Below the pieces are notes generated by a model. That model was not told the DNA's origin and did not search any database. It saw only the letters and a program-made list of their open reading frames with translations. A program made the position numbers and the translations under genes. This document shows positions 51,808-61,543 of a stretch of DNA of 64,000 nt, in pieces. Source of the DNA: JACQFZ01 sp045810625 (GTDB lineage: Bacteria > Pseudomonadota > Gammaproteobacteria > Acidiferrobacterales > Sulfurifustaceae). The stretch is from NCBI GenBank assembly GCA_045810625.1, contig JBJMVQ010000044.1, positions 62,001-126,000 on the forward strand, in the 5' to 3' direction. The first letter of the stretch is position 1. Every line of letters begins with the position of its first letter.

Positions 51808-52281
51808 GCCCCGAGTTTCCTCGCTTAAATGTCTGGTTCGACTGGCGAAGCTCGAGGATTCTTCGTATAACCGATACGGGTAAGCGGTGGGAAGCGCGAA
51901 TCGCGCCTTTCACGAGATGGGAATGCAGAATGCCGACACATTATGCTGGATATAAAGCCGCTATCCCGCTGCATTATTTAGACAAAATTCCGCATCGACC
52001 ATTAGACTTTGTACTAAGAGGACTTGTGAGCCGCAGGCACTCCTGGTCCGTTATGTCGATGCGGCGGAGACGCGCGCGGCGCGTTTTCGCAGTTTAGTGC
52101 GGTCATAGGATGAGCGTCACGTTAGGGAAATGCCTAATTGTGACTCACCGTTGCTTTGCGGGTCTCGCTAAGACGGAAGATACACGTGTTCGCAACGGCG
52201 CTTTGGACTTCCCCCTAATCGACACGCGGAAACGTTGACATCCGTCAACGACGCTGATCGCTTTGGGAGTAAGGTCGACTC
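51808..52281. other. Divergent intergenic region with a motif copy
   Basis: About 470 bases between the kinase and the ACP-FAAL-PlsC gene, less GC-rich than its neighbours. It contains one motif copy (52000-52019). No coding region is supportable. Confidence 0.5.
52000..52019. promoter_or_regulatory. Motif copy upstream of the FixL-like kinase gene
   Basis: CATTAGACTTTGTACTAAGA, a degenerate copy keeping the half-site spacing, centred about 200 bp upstream of the kinase start. Confidence 0.4.
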
Positions 52282-55146
52282 ATGGACCGCTTCGAAGTGC
52301 AGCAGGCGCAGAGGCGGAGCAGCGTGGAGACCGCGCTGCTCGCGACGGTCGACGAGTTGAGCCGCGAGCTGCGCCCGGCGCACAGCGGATCGTCGGTCTC
52401 GCTCGACAGTTCATTCGATCAGGACCTAGGGCTCGATAGTCTCGCACGCGTCGAATTGCTCGCCCGCGTCGGCGAACGCTTCGGCGTCGACCTTCCCGAA
52501 ACATCGTTGGCGAGCGTGGAAACTCCGCGCGATTTGATGCGTGCATTGACGGCCGCGAAGCTGTCGGCGCGCGCGCGCATCGGGCCACGCTATCGCAGCC
52601 CGCTCACCCGCAAACCCATCGAAGCGCTTCCCGATCGCGCACGAACGCTGACGGAAGTCCTGGCCTGGCATGTCGAGCGCCACCCGGAACGTCCCCACAT
52701 CCATCTAATTACCGAAGACGGCGAAAGTATCGTCAATTACTCGACGCTTGAGCACGAGGCCGAATCGACCGCCGCCGGTCTGCAAAAACTCGGGATCGAG
52801 CCGGCGCAGTCGGTGGCGCTGATGCTGCCCACGTCGCGCGAGTATTTCACGAGCTTTTTCGGTGTTCTGCTTGCCGGCGCGATTCCGGTGCCGATTTACC
52901 CGCCGCTGCGACCCAGCCAGATCGAGGACCATGTGCGGCGCCATCGGGGCATTCTGGCGAATGCGCACGTCGTCGCACTCATCACCGCCTCGGATACGAC
53001 ACCGGTGGCACAACTGCTGCGCGCGCAAGTTCCTACACTGCGGCATGTCGTAACGCCGGCGGAGCTACAAACTTCGACGCAAGACTTTCAGCCCGTGACG
53101 CGCGGCGCGTCCGACATCGCCTTTCTGCAATACACGTCCGGCAGTACCGGAAATCCCAAAGGCGTCGTGCTCACGCACGCCAACCTGCTCGCCAACATTC
53201 GCGTGATGGGCGAAAGCGCGGAGGTCACTTCGAACGACGTGTTCGTGAGCTGGCTTCCGCTCTACCACGACATGGGGCTGATCGGCGCGTGGTTTTCGCC
53301 GTTGTACTACGGCATTCCGCTCGTCGTGATGCCGCCGCTCGGGTTTCTCACACGGCCGAGCCGTTGGCTGTGGGCGCTCCATCGCTATCGCGCCACCCTT
53401 TCCGCGTCACCGAACTTCGGCTTCGAGCTTTGTTTGCGGCGAATCGACGATCGCCAGATCGAGGGACTCGACCTCAGCTCCGTGCGGATCCTGTTCAACG
53501 GTGCGGAAGCGGTAAGTCCGGCCACGGTGGAGCGTTTCTCGGAACGTTTCGGCCGCTTCGGCTTGCGTCGTGACGCGATGACGCCGGTCTACGGCTTGGC
53601 CGAGAACACGCTCGCGCTCACGTTTCCGCCGTTGAAACGCGGCCCGCTTATCGATCGGGTGCGGCGGGACGTCTTCCTCGCGACACGACAGGCGCCGCCG
53701 GCGCCGGACGATGATGCGAATGCTTTGCGCTTCGTGTCGTGCGGGCGGCCGCTCGCCGGTCACGAAGTCCGCATCGTCGATGACGCGATGCGCGAGCTTC
53801 CGGATCGGCGCGAAGGTGCGCTGCAATTTCGCGGTCCGTCCGCGACGAGCAGCTACTTCCGCAACGCCGAAGCCACAAGCAAACTGCTCGTCGACGGCTG
53901 GCTCGATTCGGGCGACCTGGCCTACATGGCCGACGGGGAAGTCTACGTCACCGGCCGCCGCAAGGACCTGATCATTCATGCAGGACGCCATCTATATCCG
54001 GAAGAAATAGAAGAGACGGTCGGCGATCTGCCTGGCATTCGCAAGGGCCGCGTCGCGGTATTCGGAAGCGCCGACAGCGTGAGCGGGACCGAGCGTTTGG
54101 TCGTGCTCGCCGAAACGCGGGAAGCGGACGCGGGTGCACGCGCCGCGCTGACGGCGCAGATCCGCGCGCGCGTGGCGTCGTTGACGGGTACCGCTCCCGA
54201 CGAGGTTCGCCTCGCCCCGCCGCAAACCATCCTCAAGACATCGAGCGGTAAGATCCGGCGCGCCGCGTGCCGCGAGCTCTACGAACAAGGCGCCATCGGG
54301 CGTGCACCGCGTTCCGCGACCCGACAACTGCTCTGGCTCGCAACGCGCAGCATACTCCCTGAGCTGCGACGGTTTTTCAGCCGCGCGACGGAAGCGCTGT
54401 ATGCCGCCTACACGTGGTCCGTGTTCGGCCTGCTCGCTCCGATCGTCTGGACGCTCGTCATGCTGCTACCGCGGTCGGGCTCGCGCTGGCGCGTGCTGAA
54501 GGGCGCGGCGAAGCTGTTCGCCCGTCTGTGCCGCATACGGATCACCGTGCACGGCCAGGACAACTTGCCGCCGCCGATCGAAGCGTGTATCTATGTCGCG
54601 AACCATTCGAGTTATATCGATGGGCTTGCGCTCGTTGCGGCCCTCCCTGCCCCGATTCACTTCGTCGCGAAAGCAGAGTTCGAACAATCGCACCTCATCG
54701 GCGCGTTTTTGCGCCGTATCGGCGCTCAATTCGTCGAGCGCTTCGATCCGACGCGAGGCATCGAGGATGCGCGCCGGCTGGCGGATGTTGCGCGCCGCGA
54801 ACGTCTGCTCTTCTTCCCCGAAGGAACCTTCACGCGCGCGTCCGGCGTACTGCCGTTTCATCTCGGTGCATTCGCGACGGCGACCCAGGCGGCGCTGCCG
54901 ATCATCCCCATCACACTGCGGGGCACGCGCGCGATCTTGCGAGCCGACTCGTGGTTTCCGCGCCGAGGCCAAATAGCGATCACGATCGGGCGGCCGATCG
55001 CGCCCGATGCGGCCGGCGCTGCGTGCCGTGACGCGTGGGCGCTTGCAATCCGAATGCGCGATGCCGCGCGACGGGAAATTCTAAAAATCAGCCGCGAACC
55101 GGACTTGGCGGCAGCCCCACTGCGCGAAGCCACACCGTTCTCGTAG
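52282..55146 (+). CDS. ACP - fatty acyl-AMP ligase - PlsC acyltransferase fusion
   Basis: 954 residues in three parts. Residues about 10-85 are an acyl carrier domain with the phosphopantetheine Ser in FDQDLGLDSLARVELLARVG. Residues about 110-660 are an AMP-dependent ligase of the FAAL type: YTSGSTGNPKGVVLTHANLL, PLYHDMGLIGAWFSPLYYG, DSGDLAYMADGEVYVTGRRK and the catalytic Lys in TSSGKIRRA. Residues about 710-900 are a PlsC/LPLAT domain with the NHSSYIDG motif (H-x4-D) and FPEGTFTRASG. It could activate a fatty acid, load it on its own ACP and transfer it to a lysophosphatidic or other acceptor. Membrane anchorage is likely through a hydrophobic segment (LLAPIVWTLVMLLP) before PlsC. Confidence 0.92.
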   Translation: MDRFEVQQAQRRSSVETALLATVDELSRELRPAHSGSSVSLDSSFDQDLGLDSLARVELLARVGERFGVDLPETSLASVETPRDLMRALTAAKLSARARIGPRYRSPLTRKPIEALPDRARTLTEVLAWHVERHPERPHIHLITEDGESIVNYSTLEHEAESTAAGLQKLGIEPAQSVALMLPTSREYFTSFFGVLLAGAIPVPIYPPLRPSQIEDHVRRHRGILANAHVVALITASDTTPVAQLLRAQVPTLRHVVTPAELQTSTQDFQPVTRGASDIAFLQYTSGSTGNPKGVVLTHANLLANIRVMGESAEVTSNDVFVSWLPLYHDMGLIGAWFSPLYYGIPLVVMPPLGFLTRPSRWLWALHRYRATLSASPNFGFELCLRRIDDRQIEGLDLSSVRILFNGAEAVSPATVERFSERFGRFGLRRDAMTPVYGLAENTLALTFPPLKRGPLIDRVRRDVFLATRQAPPAPDDDANALRFVSCGRPLAGHEVRIVDDAMRELPDRREGALQFRGPSATSSYFRNAEATSKLLVDGWLDSGDLAYMADGEVYVTGRRKDLIIHAGRHLYPEEIEETVGDLPGIRKGRVAVFGSADSVSGTERLVVLAETREADAGARAALTAQIRARVASLTGTAPDEVRLAPPQTILKTSSGKIRRAACRELYEQGAIGRAPRSATRQLLWLATRSILPELRRFFSRATEALYAAYTWSVFGLLAPIVWTLVMLLPRSGSRWRVLKGAAKLFARLCRIRITVHGQDNLPPPIEACIYVANHSSYIDGLALVAALPAPIHFVAKAEFEQSHLIGAFLRRIGAQFVERFDPTRGIEDARRLADVARRERLLFFPEGTFTRASGVLPFHLGAFATATQAALPIIPITLRGTRAILRADSWFPRRGQIAITIGRPIAPDAAGAACRDAWALAIRMRDAARREILKISREPDLAAAPLREATPFS

Positions 55147-55341
55147 CAGCGCAGGGCTGTGTCACGGATGCAGGATCGTGATCGCCACGGGATGAACCCG
55201 TTGCATCGCCCGGCAAAATGTTTTCGGTCGGTTCGGCCGCGACGCTGTCTCGCATACCCGCGCCCTTATCCGCACTATGCGAGCACCCTGCTTTCCCGAT
55301 TGCACTGAACCCCCCGGCGCGCGTCCAATGGCCGAGATCAA

Positions 55342-56343
55342 ATGACTCCGTCTCGCATCGATACGCACGACATCATCGTCGTCGGCGGCTCCGCCGGCGG
55401 CCTCGAAGCGCTCTTGCGGTTGCTCGGGCCAATGCCGGCTAACTTCGCCGCGACGATGTTTGTCACCCTCCACATTCCGAACGACATGCCAAGCTATCTG
55501 CCCCGCATTCTCACACGCGCGGGGCCTTTACCGACCCGCAACCCCAGCGAGAACGAAACGTTCGAGAAGGGAGTCATTTACATCGCACCGCCCGACCGTC
55601 ACCTTCTCATCAACGACAGCCACGTTCACCTTAGTCACGGGCCCCGGGAGAACCGTCATCGGCCCGCGATCGATCCAATGTTTCGCAGCGCCGCGCGTTA
55701 TTTCGGGCGCCGCGTGATCGGCATCATCTTGTCGGGTCAACTCGACGACGGCTCGGTCGGGTTGATGGCGGTAAAGATGCGCGGCGGCGTGACCATCGTG
55801 CAGGAACCGCACGAAGCCACCGCGTCGCAAATGCCGCGGCAGGCGATTCGCTACGCGGCCCCGGACCACGTACTGCCTATCGCGGACATTGCGAGTCTCC
55901 TGGAACGGCTCCACAGACAGCCGGTGCAACCACGCCCTGCGTCGGGTTCGTTGAACGAATCGACAAACGACATGCACTTCGAAAGCGAATTGAACGATCG
56001 CAAACGCAGCAAGCCCTCCGCATTTGCGTGCCCCGAGTGCCATGGCGTCCTTTGGGAGGTGGAAGACGCGCAACTGCTGCGCTTTCGCTGCCGGGTCGGA
56101 CATGCGTACACGGCCGAGGCACTCAATCAGGAACTGTCTGAAACCGCGGAGGCGGCGCTTTGGGCAGCGCTACGGGCGGTCGAAGAGAAAGCCGCGTTGC
56201 TGCAGCGACTCGCGAACGGCAATCAAAGCAGCACGGCCGCGAGCTATCGCGATCAGGCAAGCGGCTACGCAAAGCACGCCGAAACGCTACGCAACATGAT
56301 CAGAGAAAGCGTGAATCCGCGCGGAGGGTCCGCCCCGGAGTAA
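55342..56343 (+). CDS. CheB-type protein-glutamate methylesterase without receiver, with C-terminal Zn-ribbon-like domain
   Basis: 333 residues. The CheB catalytic domain (about 5-185) starts IIVVGGSAGGLEALLRLLGP with the catalytic Ser, has the His in VTLHIPNDMPS and the Asp in ILSGQLDDGSVGLMAVK. No receiver domain precedes it, so it is not a classical phospho-regulated CheB. The C-terminal region has FACPECHGVLWEVEDAQLLR and FRCRVGHAYTAEAL, with Cys pairs resembling a zinc ribbon, then a helical tail. Such proteins are encoded outside chemotaxis clusters, often next to CheB-CheR-PAS fusions, as here. The target is unknown. Confidence 0.88.
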   Translation: MTPSRIDTHDIIVVGGSAGGLEALLRLLGPMPANFAATMFVTLHIPNDMPSYLPRILTRAGPLPTRNPSENETFEKGVIYIAPPDRHLLINDSHVHLSHGPRENRHRPAIDPMFRSAARYFGRRVIGIILSGQLDDGSVGLMAVKMRGGVTIVQEPHEATASQMPRQAIRYAAPDHVLPIADIASLLERLHRQPVQPRPASGSLNESTNDMHFESELNDRKRSKPSAFACPECHGVLWEVEDAQLLRFRCRVGHAYTAEALNQELSETAEAALWAALRAVEEKAALLQRLANGNQSSTAASYRDQASGYAKHAETLRNMIRESVNPRGGSAPE

Positions 56344-56708
56344 CTGTCGGCTTCGCGCCGTCGAACGATTCCGGCGACGCCGCCGGCGATTCGGGCCGGC
56401 GCGCCCGTGCGAAGAAGTCAGTAAACGCGCGGCTCGCTCGCGAGCAAGTCGCGCCGCAGCGTGTCTACTCGCGCAAGCCGCGTCTGAACCATCGCTTCAA
56501 ACGCGGCGCGTTGCGGAGCCATACCCGGCGCTAACCGAACACGCTGACGCCGACACCTTCCAGAGATGAAACGTTCAAGCGCATAGGGTGCGATCAAGGC
56601 GCGGAACAACGCCTCGTGCGTGAACAGCCACGCTCTCACCACGACTGAACCCGTTGCAAGCCCGCCCTTCCGCGCCTCAGCGTTGCGAAAGCCTTGCGAC
56701 ACTCGACG
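56344..56708. other. Gene-free stretch between convergent CheB and kinase genes
   Basis: About 365 bases. An open minus-strand frame (56418-56702) exists but has neither a recognisable motif nor a convincing ribosome-binding site, so I do not call it. Confidence 0.4.
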
Positions 56709-58031
56709 TTATGACGTCCTACGTGTGGCGCGCCCTGCATCCGCATCCGTGGCCCCAGCGGGTTCCCTCCGGTTGATCGGAATGCTAAAAGTGACCACCG
56801 CCCCGCCAGCGGGGCCGGGTGTAGCCCATATGTCTCCATCGTGCGCCCGGATAATCGTTTGGCACAGCGCCAGCCCCATCCCATGTCCGTTCGCCTTGGT
56901 GGTGAAGAACGACCGAAACATTCGCTCCGCGACGTCAGGCGGCAGGCCGCCGCCCGTGTCCGTTACCGTCAAATGCACCACATCGCCTCTACGCGCCGTG
57001 CGCACGGTCACCTTTCGCAGCCCGTTATCGCACGCTTCGATCGACTCGATCGCATTCATCGAGAGATTCACGATGACCTGTTCCAGCTGAACTTCGTTGC
57101 CGATGACTTTCGGTAAGTTGGGGTCGAGGTCAAGCTCAATCTCGATGCCGGCACGGCGCGCCGCCGCCGTTAACAGGAGCACTGCACCCTGTACGACGTC
57201 GTTCAGCTCCAGCGGCGCGCGCAGCAAATCGCCCTTGCGCGAGAAATCACTGATCGAGTGCACGATCTCTCCCGCGCGTTGGCCGAGCGCCAGGACTTTC
57301 TCCAAGGCGTCTGCGACTGGCTTGAGCTCTCCGGGCTTCTTCTGCATCGACAGCAACGCGGTCGTCGCGTACGACACGATCGCCGACAGCGGTTGGGTGA
57401 TCTCGTGCGCGATCGTGCTCGCCATCGCCCCGAGCGTGCTGACGCGGGCAAGATGCGCGAATTCCGCGTCGCGCTCGCGCTCCGCTTGCTCGCGCTGCTT
57501 CATCTCGGTGATGTCTGTCATGACCGTGCGACAGCCGCCGGTCGCTCCGGATGATGCGATGCTCTCCAACCGAACGGTGAGGAGCTTGCGGTCGCGCCCC
57601 TTGACGCGCAGCTCCACCGCGGCGCGTTGCCTTGTCTGCGTGACCCGGCGCAAATGCGAGAAAAAAGCGCTGATGTCAGCTGCTCGCGCCAGCCATGAAA
57701 CGAACGGCTGCTCGATGATGTCGCGGCGGGCGAACCCGAGCATTGTGGCGCCGGTGAGATTGATCTCGCGGATCTTTCCCCGCGCATCGAGCGTCATGTA
57801 GCCGACCGGCGCGAAGTCGTAGAGATCCGCGTAGCGATCGCGCGCTGCCTGCAAGTCCTGCTGCGTTTCACGCAGCTCGCGGTTTTGCATCTCGAGCTCG
57901 ATCTCATGCACCTGCAGATCATGCTGCAACTCATTTGATCGCGCGCTTCTGCCGGCGAACGCCACGCGCTTTTGCAGCTTCTTTAACTGCGCTTTCAGCT
58001 CGTCGTCGCTCAATCGCGTAAAGGTAGGCAT
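56709..58031 (-). CDS. PAS-domain sensor histidine kinase
   Basis: 440 residues. An N-terminal coiled coil with the N-E-L-x-x-x-L-x-V-H-x-I-E-L-E-M-Q-N-R-E-L pattern is typical of these proteins, followed by one PAS domain (about 65-185, DFAPVGYMTLDARGKIREIN). HisKA has the phosphoacceptor His in STIAHEITQPLSAIVSYATT and HATPase_c has NLSMNAIESIEACDNGLRKV and ANGHGMGLALCQTIIRAHDG. No receiver or membrane helix is present. It begins 45 bases after the CheB-CheR-PAS gene, so the two probably form one operon, the fusion lacking its own kinase domain. Confidence 0.92.
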   Translation of the reverse strand: MPTFTRLSDDELKAQLKKLQKRVAFAGRSARSNELQHDLQVHEIELEMQNRELRETQQDLQAARDRYADLYDFAPVGYMTLDARGKIREINLTGATMLGFARRDIIEQPFVSWLARAADISAFFSHLRRVTQTRQRAAVELRVKGRDRKLLTVRLESIASSGATGGCRTVMTDITEMKQREQAERERDAEFAHLARVSTLGAMASTIAHEITQPLSAIVSYATTALLSMQKKPGELKPVADALEKVLALGQRAGEIVHSISDFSRKGDLLRAPLELNDVVQGAVLLLTAAARRAGIEIELDLDPNLPKVIGNEVQLEQVIVNLSMNAIESIEACDNGLRKVTVRTARRGDVVHLTVTDTGGGLPPDVAERMFRSFFTTKANGHGMGLALCQTIIRAHDGDIWATPGPAGGAVVTFSIPINRREPAGATDADAGRATRRTS

Positions 58032-58075
58032 GCGTATTTCTCCGTACTGTTCGGTAACGCCATGTGGTTATGCCC

Positions 58076-61000
58076 TCACGGAGTTCCCTTCATCTCCCTC
58101 TCCGTCGTTGCGATCGCTGCCGGTTTGCCGGTTTCATCGACCAGTATCGAGGCCGTCACGGACACCGAAACGATCCGGCCGTCCTTCGCGAGGCGCGTCG
58201 TCTTGATCGGTTCCGCGAGCTCTTTTTCCAACAAGCGTTGCACCATCTGATCGTGAAAGTCTTGCGCTTCGCGTGGGATCACTTCGCGCACATTCATCTT
58301 GAGCGCCTCGGCCTCGGAATAGCCGTACAAGCGCTCGGCCCTCGGGTTCCACGCGCGAATATCGCCTTTCAAATCCTGCACCAGCACAGCGTCGTTCGAA
58401 TCGCGTACTACGGCCGCGAGCCGCTTGAGCGATTTGAGGCTGCGGATCTCTTCGGTGATATCGATGCAAACGAGCACGACACCGGCGATACGATTCTCGG
58501 TGGTCTTATACGGACGGATGCGCACGGAATACGAGCGGCCGTTGTTGTCCTCGGTCTCGATCGAGCGGCTGGCCGTCTGCTCCATGACCTCGGCGACGAC
58601 GCGCTCCAGATTCGGAACGTCGAGATTCGATTTGAAGTTGCCGATCGGCCGTCCGATGTCCGATTCGATGAGGTTGAAGAGGTTTTTCGCCATCGGAGTA
58701 ATTCGCCGAATGCACAGATCGTCGCCTAACATGACGATCGGCAGGTCGATGCTGTTCAGGAGATTCGCCAGGTCGTTGTTGACCTCGGTGAGCTCGTGGT
58801 TGCGGTTTTCGAGCTCTTCGTTGATCGTGGACAGCTCTTCGTTGGTGGACTGCAGCTCCTCCTTGGCGCTCTCCAGCTCTTCGTTGGTGCTCTGCATCTC
58901 CTCTGCCGAGGACTGAATCTCCTCGTTCGCGGCCTGCAACTCCTCGATGGCGGTCGTGTAGTCGCCGACGAGATTCTGCGTTTCGCGGTGCGCCGTTTCC
59001 AGCTCGCTCATCAGCGCCCGGATGCGCCGATCCTTCGTGCCCCCTTTCTCGCTATGCAACACCTTGCGCCGGGCGCTGTCGGATTTGCTCGTCGGCTCGA
59101 ACATCACGGCATAGTGGCGCTCAGCTGACGACGAGCTCTGCAGCGGCATCACGACGATGTTTACGAATCGCTCCTGGTCGCCGTGCCGAAAATGCGCGCC
59201 ATCGGCCCGCGCCGTCGCTTTTTGCTTGATGGCGCGCAAGACCGCGTCACGTACGCTCACGCCGAGATCGGCGTTAACCATCTTCAGCAGTTTCAGGCTG
59301 ACCGCGCCGGGAGCCGGCTCGATATAGGCGCCCGTCTGCCCACTGAACCCGATAATATCCATGCCTTCGTTGATGATCACCGTCGGCGGTCCGTAGCTGC
59401 GAACGATCAGCTGCTCCGCTTCCTGCTGCAGGTTACGCGTCATTCGTCCATGAACCGGCCGCGCTTCCGCCCGTACCGGCGGTTGGATGGCACGAATCTG
59501 GGCGACGTCGCGCGATGGCGGGCGCGTGGGCTTTTTAGAGTAGATCTTGTTCTTCTTGTCGACCAAGGCAAATAGATCCTCCGAGCCGCCCACGGTTTCC
59601 GACGCTCCCAGGACGAGAAATCCGTCCGCCTTCAAAGCGAAGTGCAGGCGTGCGAGCACTTTACGCTGGAGCGTGGCGTCGAGATAGATCAACAAGTTGC
59701 GGCATGCAACCAGATCCATGCGCGAGAACGGCGGGTCCTGGACGACGTCCTGCATCGAGAAAACGCACAGGTCGCGGATCGCCTTGTTGATCTGGTAGCC
59801 GCCGGGTCTCGCGGTGAAGAAACGGCTCAGCCGCTCGTCGGATACGTGCGCCTGGATGTTTTCGGGATAGAAGCCGACGCGCGCCTTATCGATCGCCTTA
59901 TCGTCGATGTCACTCGCGAAGATCTGGATCGCATTCGCCTTCCAGTCGCGGCCCAGCTGCTCGATGAGGGCGATAGCGACGGAATACACCTCTTCGCCCG
60001 TCGAACACGCGGGCACCCAGACGCGCAGCGCTTCGTCGCCCTGGCGACGCTCGATTAACCGTGGGAACACCGTCGTTTTGAGCGCGTCGAATGTCTCCGG
60101 GTCGCGGAAGAAGCCGGTGACGTTGATCAGCAGGTCGTGAAACAGCTCGTCCACCTCGCGCGGCGACTCCTCCAGATACCGCACGTAGTCCTCGATGCGA
60201 TTTAGTTTGTGCAGAACCATACGCCGGCTGAAGCGACGACTGATCGTCGTGCGTTTGTAGTTACTGAAGTCGTGGCCGGTCACTCGGCGTAGCAGGAAAA
60301 ATACCTTGTTGAGCGCTGTGCCGACGAGCGATTCGTCAACGGTTTCACGCCGAACGTACGGGTGGCTCGCGATCTCGGTCAACTCTCGTGCGATATCCTC
60401 GGGCGAGCGCACGAGGTCGATACAGCCGGCGCCGATCGCGCTCCGCGGCATGCCGTCGTATTGCGCCGTCTTCGGATCTTGCGCGATCGTGATGCCGCCC
60501 TCTGCCTTGATGGCGACGAGCCCGAGCGTGCCGTCCGATCCGCTACCCGAGAGCACGACGCCGATGGCCTTGTTCCCTTGGTCTTGCGCGAGCGCGCGGA
60601 AGAAATAGTCGACGGGCAAATGCGGTCGCTGCCGCTCGGGCCGGTTAAAGAGCTGCAGCGTGCCATGCAATACGCCGAGATCATAGTTCGGCGGAATAAC
60701 GTAAATGCCGTTTGCCTCCATCCGCATGCCGTCGCGCACCTGCAGCACCTTCATGCGTGTCTTACGTGCGAGCAATTCCGTCATCAGGCTCTCATGACCG
60801 GGAGCGAGGTGTTGCACGACAACGAATGCCATGTTCGTGTCATGGGGCAGATGCGAGAGCAGACTCCCGAGCGCCTCGAGTCCGCCCGCCGACGCTCCGA
60901 TGCCGACGACGATCGGGCTGGCCGGTGCGGTCCGCTCGACGCTCTCGGCCGCTGGCTTAGCCGGATGCTCGACGTGCTGGACCGGCTCGGGCGGTAGTGT

Positions 61001-61114
61001 CGTGTGCGCCGACGCCGTTTGCCCGCTTATTTTGTCGGCACGCTCACGGCGCGTGACGATGGTATTTGGAGCCCTTGTCTTCTTCCTCTTAAGGGGGCGT
61101 TTTTTCCGCGGCAT
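58076..61114 (-). CDS. CheB-CheR-PAS fusion protein
   Basis: 1012 residues. After a basic N-terminus come CheB methylesterase (about 68-250; IGASAGGLEALGSLL, VVVQHLAPGHESLM and VLSGSGSDGTLGLVAIKAEG carrying the Ser-His-Asp triad), CheR methyltransferase (about 265-530; VPACSTGEEVYSVAIALIEQ SAM site, and CRNLLIYLDATLQRKVL), a PAS-like region, and a long coiled coil (about 690-760; EELQAANEEIQSSAEEMQST and following). Two C-terminal PAS domains end the protein. Many homologues end in a histidine kinase; here that module is encoded separately downstream. The target proteins are unknown. Confidence 0.93.
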   Translation of the reverse strand: MPRKKRPLKRKKTRAPNTIVTRRERADKISGQTASAHTTLPPEPVQHVEHPAKPAAESVERTAPASPIVVGIGASAGGLEALGSLLSHLPHDTNMAFVVVQHLAPGHESLMTELLARKTRMKVLQVRDGMRMEANGIYVIPPNYDLGVLHGTLQLFNRPERQRPHLPVDYFFRALAQDQGNKAIGVVLSGSGSDGTLGLVAIKAEGGITIAQDPKTAQYDGMPRSAIGAGCIDLVRSPEDIARELTEIASHPYVRRETVDESLVGTALNKVFFLLRRVTGHDFSNYKRTTISRRFSRRMVLHKLNRIEDYVRYLEESPREVDELFHDLLINVTGFFRDPETFDALKTTVFPRLIERRQGDEALRVWVPACSTGEEVYSVAIALIEQLGRDWKANAIQIFASDIDDKAIDKARVGFYPENIQAHVSDERLSRFFTARPGGYQINKAIRDLCVFSMQDVVQDPPFSRMDLVACRNLLIYLDATLQRKVLARLHFALKADGFLVLGASETVGGSEDLFALVDKKNKIYSKKPTRPPSRDVAQIRAIQPPVRAEARPVHGRMTRNLQQEAEQLIVRSYGPPTVIINEGMDIIGFSGQTGAYIEPAPGAVSLKLLKMVNADLGVSVRDAVLRAIKQKATARADGAHFRHGDQERFVNIVVMPLQSSSSAERHYAVMFEPTSKSDSARRKVLHSEKGGTKDRRIRALMSELETAHRETQNLVGDYTTAIEELQAANEEIQSSAEEMQSTNEELESAKEELQSTNEELSTINEELENRNHELTEVNNDLANLLNSIDLPIVMLGDDLCIRRITPMAKNLFNLIESDIGRPIGNFKSNLDVPNLERVVAEVMEQTASRSIETEDNNGRSYSVRIRPYKTTENRIAGVVLVCIDITEEIRSLKSLKRLAAVVRDSNDAVLVQDLKGDIRAWNPRAERLYGYSEAEALKMNVREVIPREAQDFHDQMVQRLLEKELAEPIKTTRLAKDGRIVSVSVTASILVDETGKPAAIATTEREMKGTP

Positions 61115-61543
61115 GAGCGTTCATTATCGGACCGGAAGTGAGCATCGTAGCGAGATGAGAAATCGCGAGTCGCGTCGGCATGTTGCCGTACGCCGCGCTT
61201 TATCAGCGCCCTTGGCACACGAGCGCTCGAGCTGCACTCGCGGGAATCCCTAAGATTGTTCAGGAATTATGCCACGTAACTTAGTAGCGGATAAAAGAAT
61301 ATTTTCGTCGATTAGTCGATTAATAGTATCGCCAGCGCGCTGGATAACCAAACGCGGCGCACGAGTGAAGCGTGGCCCAGTCAGACGCGAAGGAGCCCAC
61401 ACATCGAACAGGCCAATGCGCTTTATCTTTCCAGGCGCCGCATCGTGGCGTCAAACAGGCTGCGAAGTAGTCGTCCTCCGGGAAAGCGCGCGCATCAAAG
61501 TGAGCGCTTTCGGCTGTGAGGCGACAGGTTGACGCGGGCGGGA
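61115..61543. other. Gene-free stretch between the CheB-CheR-PAS and TauE genes
   Basis: About 430 bases, with an AT-rich part around 61268-61330 (near AGAATATTTTCGTCGATTAG) that may hold the CheB-CheR-PAS promoter. No coding region or RNA gene is supportable. Confidence 0.45.

Noticed and set aside
55322..55335. GTCCAATGG-like half-site before the CheB gene
   Set aside because: Only one half of the motif is present and it is within 20 bases of the start codon, unlike the other copies.
56418..56702. 94-codon minus-strand open frame between the CheB and kinase genes
   Set aside because: No recognisable motif, no convincing ribosome-binding site, and similar spurious frames are abundant in this GC-rich sequence.
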